Assembly: GCA_963716925.1 (NCBI GenBank)
Contig: CAVQUX010000006.1
Coordinates: 1,178,001 to 1,242,000, forward strand
Source of the DNA: DAISKN01 sp963716925
GTDB taxonomy: Bacteria > Acidobacteriota > Vicinamibacteria > Marinacidobacterales > SMYC01
DNA: 64,000 nucleotides
Direction: 5' to 3'
Each line of letters opens with the position of its first letter. The stretch's first letter is position 1. Both the position numbers and the translations under genes were made by a program. This document shows positions 1-9,750 of this stretch, piece after piece. Under the pieces are notes generated by a model. That model was given only the letters and a program-made list of their open reading frames with translations. It ran no database searches and had not been told where the DNA came from.

Positions 1-198
1 AGCCAGTCGAACCAGAGGCGCATCCTGAAGATGCTCAAGGAGCTGGTCGAGCAGAAGAAGTTTCGAATCGTGACCGCCACGCACTCGGCGGCCCTACTCG
101 ACGATCCGGAGACCTACGTCATCGATCTCGACCGCCACGTGAACCGAAACATTGTCCCCGAGGATATGGGCGTCGAGGGTCAAAGCACGCTGCATTGA
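1..198 (+). CDS. C-terminal end of an unrecognised protein (5' truncated)
   Basis: The reading frame is open from base 1 to a TGA at 196-198 and gives 65 residues. It begins inside the gene, so the N-terminus is missing. The fragment is rich in Lys, Glu and Asp, has a predicted helix (QRILKMLKELVEQKK) followed by a strand-like FRIVTATHSAALLDD, and ends in a polar tail. I do not recognise the family. The helix-then-strand ending recalls the last element of some polysaccharide deacetylase or TIM-barrel proteins, but this is only an impression. It lies 204 nt upstream of the radical SAM gene on the same strand, so co-transcription is possible. Confidence 0.6.
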   Translation, partial: SQSNQRRILKMLKELVEQKKFRIVTATHSAALLDDPETYVIDLDRHVNRNIVPEDMGVEGQSTLH

Positions 199-332
199 GT
201 GTAAACCCTTGACCGTTCAGGCTTTTTTCCGGTCCGTTCAGGGGCGATTTGGGACCGGAGAGCCCCGATTTCGGCCAATTCGTTGATATTTCCTGGCTTG
301 GGCTGATTCCGCCGTCTATTCTGTCCGCCGGA

Positions 333-378
333 ACCCGTCCTTCGGGTCCCTCTAGCCGCCAGCCCTGTTCCGGGCTGG
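333..378 (+). promoter_or_regulatory. Two consecutive hairpins in the leader of the radical SAM gene
   Basis: The first hairpin pairs ACCCG (333-337) with CGGGT (343-347) around a 5-nt loop. The second pairs CCAGCCC (359-365) with GGGCTGG (372-378) around a 6-nt loop. No T-tract follows either, so they do not look like terminators. The start codon lies 24 nt after the second, with a GGAG ribosome-binding site at 392-395. They may be leader RNA structure or chance GC-rich pairing. Confidence 0.35.
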
Positions 379-402
379 TCATTATCGAATTGGAGTAAGT
401 GA

Positions 403-2464
403 ATGCACCCACCCGTCAAGTACTTCGAAAAAGTTTTGACCGTCGCGGCCAATGGAGCGTGGCACGTTTTCGAGCGCTTGAATCGGATTCGTCCGAATGC
501 CTCGTTCACGCCGAGCTGGTCGGACAAGCCCCTCCTCAAGTCCTGGCAGAAGACCAAGCCGACTCTGGGCTGGCCGCGCACCACGGACTCGCTGTGCCCG
601 AAATGCATTCCCGAGGCGCGCACGAAGATTCTGAACGGCGAGGGCGACGTGAGCTCGCTGGTCAACGAGAAGGTGGGCGAGATCAAGGCGCAGGTCATCG
701 AGCGCGACGGCGGGATCTGGATGGTGAAGGACTGCCCGATCCACGGGCGCTTCGAGGACGTGATGGCCATCGACGTCCAGTTCTTCAAGCACCTCGAGGA
801 CGTCTTCCCCGGAAGGGACATCCGCGCCCACAACGACGAGAAGCTCCACCACCACGGAAGCTCGACCATCAAGCACGGCCGGGGTTCGGTCCTGACCGTG
901 GACCTCACCAACCGCTGCAACATGATGTGCGACCCGTGCTTCATGGACGCGAACCAGGTCGGCTTCGTCCACGAGCTCACCTGGGACGACATCAAGACGC
1001 TTCTCGACAACGCCATCACCATCAAGCCCAAGCGGCAGATGTCGGTGCAGTTCTCCGGCGGTGAGCCGACGCTCTCGCCCTACTTCCTCGACGCCGTGCG
1101 CTACGCCCGCAAGGTCGGCTACATCAGCACCCAGGCGGCGACGAACGGAATCGAGTTCGCGAAGAGCCCCGAGTTCGCCCGCGAAGCCGCGGCCGCGGGG
1201 CTTCGGCTACGCGTACCTCCAGTTCGACGGCATCGGCAACGCCGCCAACTCCCATCGCCACGTCGGCAACCTCTTCGACGTGAAGATCCAGGCGATCGAG
1301 AACCTCTACAACAACGGCGTCGATATCGTTCCCGTCACCACGCTCATCAACGGGGTCAACAACGAGCAGGTGGGATCGCTCATCCGCTTCGCCCTCGACA
1401 ATCCCAAGAAGATCCCCTTCCTCTCGTTCCAGCCGGTCTCGTTCACCGGCCGCGACGAAGCGGTGACCCCCGAGCGGAGGTTCGCGCAGCGTTACACCCT
1501 CTCGCACCTGGCGCACGACGTGAAGAATCAGACGGGGCTCGGAGAGCCGACCCGCGACTGGTTCCCGATCTCCTTCCTCGGAACGTTCTCCGACTGGGCC
1601 GACCTGATTCACGGACCGGGTCGGGACTGGGGACAGTTCAACTGCGGATGCCACCCGAACTGCGGTGTCGGCATGGCGGTCATGGTGGACAAGGAAACGA
1701 AGGAGTCGGCCCCGGTGACCGCGTTCCTGAACGGCGATCGCCTCGCGAACGACGTGAAGAAGATCAACGACGCCTCCCGCGGGCACTTCCTCTCCTCGGT
1801 CGGGATGGGCCTCGCGGTCATGAGGAACTACAACCCCTTCAAGGCTCCGACGCACTTCACCCTCAAGGCGATGCTGGAGAAGTTCGACAAGACCTACGGC
1901 GTCACCGGCCGCAACTACGGGAAGGTGACCCCCGATCGGACGTTCGAGGACATCGAGCTCCGGCGCAAGGACCGGTGGAACTTCCTGTTCATCGCCGGCA
2001 TGTGGTTCCAGGACCTCTTCAACTACGACTTCCGCCGCACCGAGCAGTGCATCATCCCCTACGCCACGCAGGAGGGCGAGATCTCGTTCTGCGCGTACAA
2101 CACCGGCGTCGGCTGGCGGAACATCATCGAGAAGATGCACCAGACCGCGACCCTCAACAAGTGGTACGAGGAGCGGGGACGCCACCTCATCTACGCCGGC
2201 AACAAGGACGTCGACCTTCCGACCGTCGACCACTCGCTCCAGCTCCGCGTGGACGACGTGAACAAGGGCATCCAGACGGACCTCGACGCCAAGGGCATCG
2301 CCAAGACCGCGAGGGACGAAGTCCGGATGGCCCGCGACAAGAAGCAGGTGATGAGGACTCCCGAGGACGAAGCGATGGAGAAGCTCTATCGCGAGCGGAT
2401 CCTGAACGAGAAGTCGGCGGAGCCTCAGGCCGCGAAGCCCGCGGTCGTTCAGATCGAGGTCTGA
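403..2464 (+). CDS. COG1964 radical SAM protein, tetraether/membrane-spanning lipid synthase-like (frameshifted)
   Basis: Two frames join near base 1201 to give about 686 residues; the length is consistent with one extra base there. The N-terminal part has a CPKC pair (Cys65, Cys68) and a CPIHG motif (Cys111), then the radical SAM motif CNMMCDPC (Cys172, 176, 179) and the SAM-contact motif SGGEP. The second frame supplies the barrel end and a Cys-rich segment NCGCHPNCGVG, matching an auxiliary Fe-S site. An N-terminal rubredoxin-like site plus auxiliary clusters is the layout of archaeal Tes (MJ0619), which joins lipid chains C-C, and of the bacterial MSS homologues proposed for iso-diabolic acid in Acidobacteria. 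Substrate is inferred from this resemblance only. ATG 403 is preceded by GGAG. Confidence 0.7.
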
Positions 2465-2490
2465 GCCACCGAAGCGAGAGTGCTCGAAAA

Positions 2491-2520
2491 GGCCCCGCTG
2501 CGGCGGGGCCTTTTTTGTTT
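2491..2520. terminator. Rho-independent terminator between convergent genes
   Basis: An 8-bp GC stem (GGCCCCGC 2491-2498 with GCGGGGCC 2503-2510, loop TGCG) is followed by TTTTTTGTTT. It ends the radical SAM transcript 27 nt after its stop. Preceding bases are GAAAA, so read on the minus strand the hairpin is followed by TTTTC, and it may also stop the cys operon whose last gene ends at 2528. Confidence 0.9.
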
Positions 2521-2527
2521 TCGCGCC

Positions 2528-3628
2528 TCAGGCGGCGCCGTCGAGGCTTCGCGGCCACGACCGCGCCGCGCTCGGCACGACGAAAATGGAATTGGTGAGC
2601 GGTCGCAGAAACACCTGCGCCCCGCGGATCAGGGTTCGCCGGTCATAACGCTCCCGCAGGACGTCGACTCGAGCCGGCTCTCCCCAGGACGTCATCAGCT
2701 CCACTTTCACGATGGGACCCGCGGGATTGACGTGTAGAACCTGAGCGGGAAAGGCGCCGCGTACTCCGGCGTCCGTTTCGATCGTGAGAACGTGCGGCCG
2801 GATATAGACCGTGCCCGGACCGTTGGCCGCGGGATCGGATTCCGGAATCTCGAGAACCGCCCCACCCAGATGCACGAACCCGTGCTCGATGCGGCAGTGG
2901 AAGAGGTTGACGTCGCCGAGGAAGTCGAGCACGAACGGTGACGAGGGCCGGGTGTAGACCTCTTCGGGAGTGCCGACCTGCTCGATGCGCCCCTCGTTCA
3001 GGATCACCACCCGGTCGGCGACCTCCATCGCCTCTTCCTGGTCGTGAGTGACGAAGAGGCTGGTGACGTGGAGCTCGTCGTGCAGACGCCGCAGCCAGCG
3101 CCGGAGCTCTTTGCGCACCTTCGCATCGAGGGCGCCGAAGGGCTCGTCGAGCAGAAGAACGCGGGGCTCGACCGCGAGGGCGCGCGCGAGCGCGACGCGC
3201 TGGCGCTGACCGCCGGAAAGCTGGGACGGGTAGCGATCCCTCAGGCTCTCGATCTGGACCAGCGCCAGAAGCTCGGATACACGCTCGCGCAATTCCTTTT
3301 CGCGGAGGCGGTGCCGGCGCGGACGAACGCGAAGGCCGAAGGCCACGTTCTCGAAGACGCTCATGTGCCGAAACAGCGCGTAGTGCTGGAATACGAAGCC
3401 CACCCGCCGTTCGCGCACGCCGTCGCGGGTCGCGTCCTTCCCGTCGAAGTGGATGGCGCCCTCGTCGGGCGCTTCGAGGCCGGCGATGACCCGGAGGAGC
3501 GTGGTCTTCCCCGATCCCGACGGTCCGAGCAGGGCCACCAGCTCCCCGCTCGAAACGCGAAGGCTTACGTCGTCGACGGCGTTGAAGGAACCGAAGCGTT
3601 TCTTGACTCCCAGGATGTCGATGCTCAT
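2528..3628 (-). CDS. cysA: Sulfate/thiosulfate ABC transporter ATP-binding protein CysA
   Basis: A 366-residue ATPase that powers sulfate/thiosulfate import with CysT and CysW. Walker A GPSGSGKT lies at residues 35-42, the ABC signature LSGGQ at 137-141 and Walker B RVLLLDEP at 156-163. The C-terminal ~120 residues form the TOBE-type regulatory region usual in CysA (YIRPHVLTIE). The ATG at 3628 begins MSIDILGVKKRFG, a typical CysA start, and overlaps the cysW stop (ATGA). The frame stays open far upstream, but that part only shadows cysW. It is the last gene of the porin-sbp-cysT-cysW-cysA unit and converges on the terminator at 2491-2520. Confidence 0.93.
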   Translation of the reverse strand: MSIDILGVKKRFGSFNAVDDVSLRVSSGELVALLGPSGSGKTTLLRVIAGLEAPDEGAIHFDGKDATRDGVRERRVGFVFQHYALFRHMSVFENVAFGLRVRPRRHRLREKELRERVSELLALVQIESLRDRYPSQLSGGQRQRVALARALAVEPRVLLLDEPFGALDAKVRKELRRWLRRLHDELHVTSLFVTHDQEEAMEVADRVVILNEGRIEQVGTPEEVYTRPSSPFVLDFLGDVNLFHCRIEHGFVHLGGAVLEIPESDPAANGPGTVYIRPHVLTIETDAGVRGAFPAQVLHVNPAGPIVKVELMTSWGEPARVDVLRERYDRRTLIRGAQVFLRPLTNSIFVVPSAARSWPRSLDGAA

Positions 3629-4479
3629 GATGCCTCCGGCCTCGATTTCCATTCCACGACCGATTTGGCGGCGAGGCTCAAGAGGGCCAGGAGGGCCAGC
3701 ACCGACGCCACCGCGAAGGCCGCGACGAACTCGTACTCGTTGTAGAGAATCTCCACGTGCAGCGGCGCGGTATTGGTCTCGCCTCGGATGTGGCCCGACA
3801 CCACCGAAACGGCGCCGAACTCGCCGATGGCGCGCGCGTTCAGGAGGATGGCCCCATAGAGAAGTCCCCAGCGGATCTTCGGCAGGGTGACTCGGAAGAA
3901 CATCTGAAAGCCGCCGGCGCCGAGCGAACGGGCGGCCTCCTCCTCCTCCGCCCCCTGTTCTTCCATGAGAGGGATGAGCTCGCGGGCGACGAAAGGGGCG
4001 GTCACGAAGAGCGTCGCCAGAAGGATCCCGGGCACGGCGAAGATCACCTTGATGCCCCGCTCGGCGAGCCAGGGACCGAGGACGCCCTGGGCTCCGAAGA
4101 GCAGCACGAAGACCAGGCCCGAGATGACGGGAGAAACGGCGAAAGGAAGGTCGATGAGGGTGACGAGCGCCGACTTGAAACGGAAGTCGAAATGGGCGAT
4201 GGACCAGGCGGCGGCGATACCGAAGAGGCCGTTCAGCGGAAGGGAGACGACGGCGACCAGCAGGGTCAGCTTCATCGCGGACAGCGCGTCGGGATGCTTC
4301 AGCGCTTCGAGATAGGCTCCGATCCCTTGCGCCAGGGCCTGGGTGAAGACCGCGGCCAGCGGCAGGAGCAGGAAGAACGAGAGAAACAGGAGCGCCAGGC
4401 TGGTGAGGGAGTAGCGGATCCACGGCGGGTCGGCCGTGGCGGAAGCGAACCGACGTTCGGCGGGCGCGATCGATGACAC
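3625..4479 (-). CDS. cysW: Sulfate ABC transporter permease CysW
   Basis: An inner-membrane permease of 284 residues with about six membrane segments, starting with a long hydrophobic helix at residues ~20-45. The cytoplasmic EAA-type loop (EEEAARSLGAGGFQMFFRV) docks on CysA. The GTG at 4479 was chosen because it follows the cysT stop by 2 nt and gives a normal CysW length. The gene is intact, unlike its two upstream partners. The 3' end overlaps the cysA start by 4 nt, so the two are probably translationally coupled. Confidence 0.9.
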   Translation of the reverse strand: MSSIAPAERRFASATADPPWIRYSLTSLALLFLSFFLLLPLAAVFTQALAQGIGAYLEALKHPDALSAMKLTLLVAVVSLPLNGLFGIAAAWSIAHFDFRFKSALVTLIDLPFAVSPVISGLVFVLLFGAQGVLGPWLAERGIKVIFAVPGILLATLFVTAPFVARELIPLMEEQGAEEEEAARSLGAGGFQMFFRVTLPKIRWGLLYGAILLNARAIGEFGAVSVVSGHIRGETNTAPLHVEILYNEYEFVAAFAVASVLALLALLSLAAKSVVEWKSRPEAS

Positions 4480-4481
4480 GA

Positions 4482-5361
4482 TTAGCTCCTTCCCGGCGAG
4501 GCGCCGCGGCGCGCCCAGGACTGCAGCAGGTTGATGGTCAGGAGAAGGAGAAAAGACGCTACCAGCAGGACGCTCGCGATCGCCGTGGCTCCCGCGTAGT
4601 CGAACTGGTCGAGCTTCGCCATGATGAGCAGGGTCGAGATCTCGGTGCGCAGGGGGATGTTTCCGGAAATGAACACCACCGAGCCGTACTCTCCCAGGGC
4701 GCGGGCAAAGGCGAGAGCGAACCCGGTGAGGAGTGCGGGTAGCACCGTGGGGAAGGTTACGCGCCGGATGGTCGCCCATCGGTCCGCCCCGAGGCTGGCC
4801 GCGGCTTCCTCCACGTCGGCCTGCATGTCCTGGAGAATCGGCTGGACGGTACGGACCACGAACGGAAGGCCGATGAAGACGAGCGCGGTCATGACGCCGA
4901 GAGGGGTGAAGGCGACCTGGATCCCGTAGCGGAGCGAGGTAGCGTCCGATCCACCCCGTCGGAGCGTACAGCGTCGTGAGCGCGATCCCCGCGACCGCCG
5001 TCGGCATGGCGAAAGGAAGATCCACCATGGCATCGACGAGGCGTCTTCCGGGAAATCGGTATCGCACCAGCACCCAGGCGACGATGAGGCCGAAGACGGC
5101 ATTGATCCCCGCGGCCGCGAACGCCGCCCCGAAGCTCAGGCGGTAGCTGGCGAGCGCTCTCGGGTTGGTCACCGTCTCCCAGAACGAGCCCGGCGTCATG
5201 CCCGCCGCCTTGAGGAACACTCCGGAGAGCGGGATGAGCACCAGAAGCCCGAGGTAGAAAAGCGTGAAGGCGAGGGCGGGGCGGAAGCCCGGGAGAACGT
5301 CGGCGGTGCGGCCGGACCGGAGCCCGGCCGCGACGGGCGCTTCGACGGCAATCATTCCCAT
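4482..5361 (-). CDS. cysT: Sulfate ABC transporter permease CysT/CysU (frameshifted)
   Basis: The N-terminal half (start 5361) contains the first membrane helix (LAFTLFYLGLLVLIPLSGVF) and conserved FGLIVAWVLVRYRFPGRR. After LTTLYAPTGWIG the homology moves to another frame near 4932-4950 and continues through GIQVAFTPLGVM, the EAA loop VEEAAASLGADRWATIRRV and the last helix. The total length is consistent with one extra base, giving about 293 residues, normal for CysT. Both halves are well preserved on either side of the break, which suggests a recent mutation or a sequencing error rather than decay. It lies 2 nt upstream of cysW. Confidence 0.85.
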
Positions 5362-5380
5362 TCCCCGCTCCTCGGTAGGA

Positions 5381-6406
5381 CTAGCTCCCCGGTTGATAGA
5401 TCTGGTCGAAGATGCCGCCGTCGTCGAAGTGGATCTTCTGCGCTTTCGTCCACCCGCCGAACTCCTCGTCGATGGTGACGAGGTTCATCGCGGGGAACTT
5501 CGCCTCGTGCTTCTCCCGGACGTCCTCCAGTCGCGGGCGGTAGTGATGGCGCGCGGCGATCTCCTGACCCTCCTGGCTGTAGAGAAACTCCAGATAGGCC
5601 TCCGCCACCGCGCGGGTGCCGCGCCTTTCGACCACCTTGTCGACGACCGAAACGGGAGGCTCGGCGAGGATGCTCAGGGAGGGAAGCACGATCTCGAACT
5701 CGCCCGCGGCGAGCTTCTCTCATGGCGAGAAGCGCTTCGTTCTCCCACGAGATGAAGACGTCGCCGATTCCCCGCTGCGCGAACGTGGTCGTCGACCCGC
5801 GCGCGCCCGAATCGAGCACCGGCACGTTGCGATAGAGCCGGGTGACGAACTCCCGCGCCTTCGACTCGTCGCCGCCCGCCTTGCCGCATCGCGTAGGCCC
5901 AGGCCGCCAGGTAGTTCCAGCGGGCGCCTCCCGATGTCTTCGGGTTCGGGGTGATGACCGAGATCCCGGAGCGCACCAGGTCGTCCCAGTCGCGAATGCC
6001 CTTCGGGTTTCCTTTCCGGACGAGGAACACGATGGTCGAGGTGTAGGGCGAGCTGTTGTGCGGGAGACGAGCCTGCCAGTCCTTCGGGAATGAGCTTTCC
6101 GACGGTATGGAGGGCGTCGACGTCGCAGGCGAGGGCGAGCGTGACGACGTCCGCCTCGAGCCCGTCGATCACGCTCCGGGCCTGCTTGCCCGATCCGCCG
6201 TGCGACTGTTTGACGGTGACGGTCTCGCCGGTCTTCTCCTCCCACACCCGCGCAAAGGCGGCGTTGACCTCCTGGTAGAGCTCCCGCGTGGGATCGTAGG
6301 AAACGTTCAAGATCGTGACCGCCTTCGATTTGGCTTCGAGGTTCGGGCCGTTCGAAATCGCGACCAGAGCGATCGACACGAGCAGTAGCCATGTTCTTCG
6401 TACCAT
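5381..6406 (-). CDS. sbp: Periplasmic sulfate-binding protein Sbp/CysP (three frameshifts)
   Basis: This is the substrate-binding subunit of the transporter. It starts at 6406 with a signal peptide (MVRRTWLLLVSIALVAISNG) and the Sbp hallmarks LNVSYDPTRELYQEVN, QSHGGSGKQARSVIDGLEAD and ALACDVDAL. The match then moves to a second frame (RKGNPKGIRDWDDLV, ARWNYLAAWAYA), a third (REFVTRLYRNVPVLDSGARG) and a fourth (YLEFLYSQEGQEIAARHHYR, to the stop at 5381). Each step fits one extra base, about 341 residues in total. All conserved blocks are present in order, so the ancestral gene was complete. It ends 19 nt before cysT. Confidence 0.85.
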
Positions 6407-6430
6407 GGATGATGACTCCTTTCGATGCCG

Positions 6431-7951
6431 TTAGAACGAGAACTGCAGCCGAGTCAGCAAGTCGCGCTCGACGGCACGATCGCCTGTCGGGACTCCTCCG
6501 TCGAAGCGGGCCTCCTCGTAGTTGACGCACCACCTTGAAGCTGCGGTTCAGATACCAGTTGAAGCCCGCGGTCCACGTCCAGATCGCGCGAGCCGACGTA
6601 TCGAGGATTGGCGAAAACCGGGAACGCCTCGTCGCCGATCGGAGGCGCGTCCGGCGCGCGCCGTGACCTCGAAAGCCCCCCACGCTGCCCGCGCTCGGAT
6701 CGAAGATTCGCCGTGGCGCGACGCTTCGATAGGACGGAGTCTCGCCGCGTCAACACCCACGACCCCGCCACCTGCCACGAACGACTTTCGACGGCAGCCG
6801 TGTCGTCGGCGCGCCTCACGTCCTGGAGGGTCCAGACGTACTCCCACAGGAGACCGAGCTGGCCCAGCGTAGAAGTAGCCCTGCGGCGAGATTCGGCGGC
6901 GCGCGCCGTCCGCCACGCGTGGTGCCGGCGGCCGTCCCGTCGGCCGCGGTACCGGAAGTACGAGGGGCGGCTCTGCCTTCGGAGATTCGGAAGATTGGGC
7001 GCGGCGAGCGTCCCCTCCTGGGTCCCGACGCTCGCGGCGAGGCCGACGCCGAAGCTCTGCCACCTGTCGGATTGGCGAGCCGCCGGAAGGGATGGAGCAT
7101 CACGCGTCCGACGAAGTCCTTGCCGTCTCCGCTGTCCAGGTCCGCGCTTCCGCCGTCGACGACTCCATTGAAGACGCCGGCCTGATAGCTGAGGCGGGAT
7201 TTCGCGACTTCCCCATGGAGCATCAAGCCCGACGTCGCGGTTGGGAACGAGGCCCGTCGGTAGTCCCGCGCTCGACGAACAGGAGGTCCGTCGCGCGAAG
7301 CCAGCCGCTCGAGGCCGAATGGCGACTTGTACTTCCCCGCCCGCAAGCTGAACGAGGGGGAGAAACGCGCGTCGAGATATCCGTCCTGGAGCACCGTCGT
7401 GCCCAAACCGAAGTCGGGCATGACCTTGAAGTCGAAGCGCTTGAACATCGTGGCTTCGAACACCGGCCGGACGCGGCGCATCAGGAACGTGCTCGTGCCG
7501 ACGTCGGTGCCCTCGGTCGCGACGAAGATGCCGTCGGCCTGCAGGTAGCCGCGGACCCGCAGGAGGAAGTTCCCGTCGGCCGATCGGAATTGAAAGCCCT
7601 TCGCGGCCCGGCTCCGACGATCGGGTTGCTGGGACGATCGCTCCTTGGCTCTGCTCCCGCTCGATCTCGAGCTGGCGCTCCAGAATGCGCACCTTCTGGT
7701 CGAGCTCGTCGACTCGCTCGGCGAGCGCCGTCGGCCGTAGCGGTCGCGGTCGCGGCTGGACCGCTCGACTTCGCCGGCGCTCGTGTCTCTTCGATCTCCC
7801 GAAGAAGCGTCTGCGACGTCGCTCCTCGAGAGCCGCGAGCTCGGCGTCTCTTTCGAGGAGCTCGTTGCCTCGTGTCCTGCGGGCGACGGCGACTCCGGCG
7901 AGGAACGCCAGAACCAGCGCCAATCCGTATCGCAGTGTGCCGCATAGCCAA
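6431..7951 (-). CDS. Phosphate-selective porin O/P family outer-membrane protein (several frameshifts)
   Basis: The N-terminal part has a hydrophobic segment (YGLALVLAFLAGVAVA), a coiled coil (ERVDELDQKVRILERQLEIE) and the OprO/P start (ADGNFLLRVRGYLQADGIFV). Beta-strand blocks follow in at least three frames (DFKVMPDFGLGTTVLQDGYL; YQAGVFNGVVDGGSADLD; WTAGFNWYLNRSFKVV), and the protein ends TRLQFSF, with the terminal Phe of outer-membrane barrels. It lies 24 nt upstream of sbp on the same strand, so it probably carries sulfate or another anion across the outer membrane. The start is uncertain: ATG 7951 is the best candidate but needs a frameshift within the next ~15 codons. Confidence 0.7.
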
Positions 7952-8085
7952 TCCCCCCGTCGATGAATTGATCGCGACCGGACGAAGAGCAGGCTTCGTG
8001 CCGCGCTCTCCCGCGGGCTGGCGTCAGCTTTTCTCGTCGAAGATGCTTGAGCACCGCGAACGGTGCGCGGGACACCCGTGGACTG

Positions 8086-8146
8086 ACCCAAATCCGTCAA
8101 TAGTGACGGATATTCGGATATTCCGTCATTCATGATAGATTTGGGT
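8086..8146. promoter_or_regulatory. Nested dyad sites between the sulfate operon and its divergent regulator
   Basis: An outer inverted repeat, ACCCAAAT (8086-8093) with ATTTGGGT (8139-8146), encloses three copies of one hexamer: CCGTCA (8094-8099), TGACGG (8104-8109) and CCGTCA (8123-8128). The first two hexamers form a perfect palindrome with a 4-nt spacer. The block lies in the ~200-nt gap between the porin/cys operon and the sigma-54 activator, where an enhancer-type binding site would be expected. I could not identify a convincing -24/-12 promoter. Operator function is inferred. Confidence 0.5.
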
Positions 8147-8156
8147 GAGTGGAAAG

Positions 8157-9719
8157 ATGCTTCTTCCTCGAAGTGTGGCGGGAGGCTTGCCGTCATATCG
8201 AGATCGCGGACTCGATCGAGCGGGTGGCGCTCCTCCTGTGCGCGCCACCTTGCCGCGCAGGTCGTTGGCCGTGAGGCGGTGAACCTGCAGCGCCAGCAGA
8301 TCGAGACGGTCGCGATCGGTCGAGTGCCGCGAGGGATCGATCGAGCCGGCGGAGTCGCGCACGACGGCGTGCTCGAACGCGCAGATTCAGCGAGTGCTGG
8401 ACTGGTGCGCCGCGGGCCAGACGCGAACCGGCGACGGGGACGACGAGCTTGCTGCGCCGTCCTGGGGCTTCCCGGACTCTTCTGGAGAAGCGATCGCCGG
8501 ACCTCTCAACCCCGGCGACGGGCACTACGGGATCTTCGTAGCGCACTCCGAGGAGGCCTCGGCTTTCGCCGCTCTCGAGGAGCGCCTCGTCCGGGAGTCT
8601 GCTCGAGCCCTTGAGCGTCGCGCTCGGAAACGACACCCGCCTCCACGAGCTCGCGCGACTCCGCGAAGCGCTCGAGGCGGACAAGCGCGCGCTGCTCACG
8701 CGGCTCGGCCGCGAGGAGATCGTCGACACCATCGTGGGCACGACCGCGGGACTCGAGGAAGTGATGGAGCGAGTGAACCAGGTCGCGCCGACCGATGCTC
8801 CCGTGCTCCTTCTCGGAGAGACCGGGACGGGAAGGAGCTCGTGGCGCGCGCGATCCACACGAGGTCGCGCCGGGCGGCGGGTCCGATCATGCGCGTGAAC
8901 TGCGGCGCGCTTCCGCCGGGGCTCATCGACTCGGAGCTCTTCGGCCACGAGCGGGGGAGCTTCACCGGCGCGATCGCGGCCCGCAAGGGGTGGTTCGAGC
9001 GCGCGGACGGAGGGACGCTGTTCCTCGACGAGATCGGCGAGCTGTCCCCCGAGGCCCAGGTGCGACTGCTCCGAATCCTCCAGGACGGCAGTTTCGAGCG
9101 CGTCGGCTCGCACCGCCCGCTCACCGTCGACGTCCGGCTGGTGGCGGCCACCAATCGCGACCTGCGCGAGATGGTCGAGAGCGGCGCTTTCCGGGAAGAC
9201 CTCTGGTACCGCATCGGCGTGTTCCCCATCCGGATTCCTCCGCTGCGCGAGCGCCGGGAGGACATTCCCGCGCTGGCCGCCCATTTCGCCGCGCGCACCG
9301 GAGGCGGCTCGGCGGCGCCCGGCTCGCTCCCAGCGACGAGGACATCGAGCTGCTCCTCGGCTACGACTGGCCGGGGAACGTTCGCGAGTTCGCCGCGGTG
9401 ATCGAGCGGGCCGCGATCCTCGGCGACGCGAAGACCTGAAGCTCGGGGCAGCGCTCGGCCAGTCGCCCCCGGCCGAGCGGATCTTCGGCCGCGCGACGGA
9501 GACGCCGTCCCGGCGCGCCCTCCGGGCGAGCGCGTCGGCCGGCTCGATCAGGCGATGGTCCAGCACATCGAGCAGGCGCTCATCGAGTGCCGGGGGCGCA
9601 TCGAAGGCCCGTTCGGCGCGGCCGCACGGCTGGGAATCAATCCCCATACCCTCCGCGCCCGGATGCGAAAACTCGGCGTCGACTGGCGCCGATTCCGGCA
9701 CGCGGCGCCGCGACGTTGA
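8157..9719 (+). CDS. Sigma-54-dependent transcriptional activator, NtrC type (frameshifted)
   Basis: A GAF-like sensory part (AAPSWGFPDSSGEAIAGPLN, FVAHSEEASAFAALEERLV) leads to the AAA+ domain: IVGTTAGLEEVMERVNQVA, Walker A split by a one-base loss near 8833 (GETGTG then KELVARAIH), the sigma-54 contact loop GSFTGA, Walker B GTLFLDEIGEL and the R-finger region RLLRILQDGSFERVG. After a second shift near 9320 comes LLLGYDWPGNVREF, and after a third near 9440 a Fis-type HTH (AARLGINPHTLRARMRKLGV) ending at 9719. It is transcribed away from the sulfate operon and is its most likely regulator. The start at 8157 is tentative because the N-terminus is also broken. Confidence 0.8.
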
Positions 9720-9750
9720 AGGGTCTCCGCCCGACCGGCGCTCTCGCGCG

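Noticed and set aside
3629..4423. N-terminal extension of CysA by ~265 residues
   Set aside because: The frame is open but lies antiphase over cysW, has an Arg/Pro-rich composition and no homology; the CysA start at 3628 is clear.
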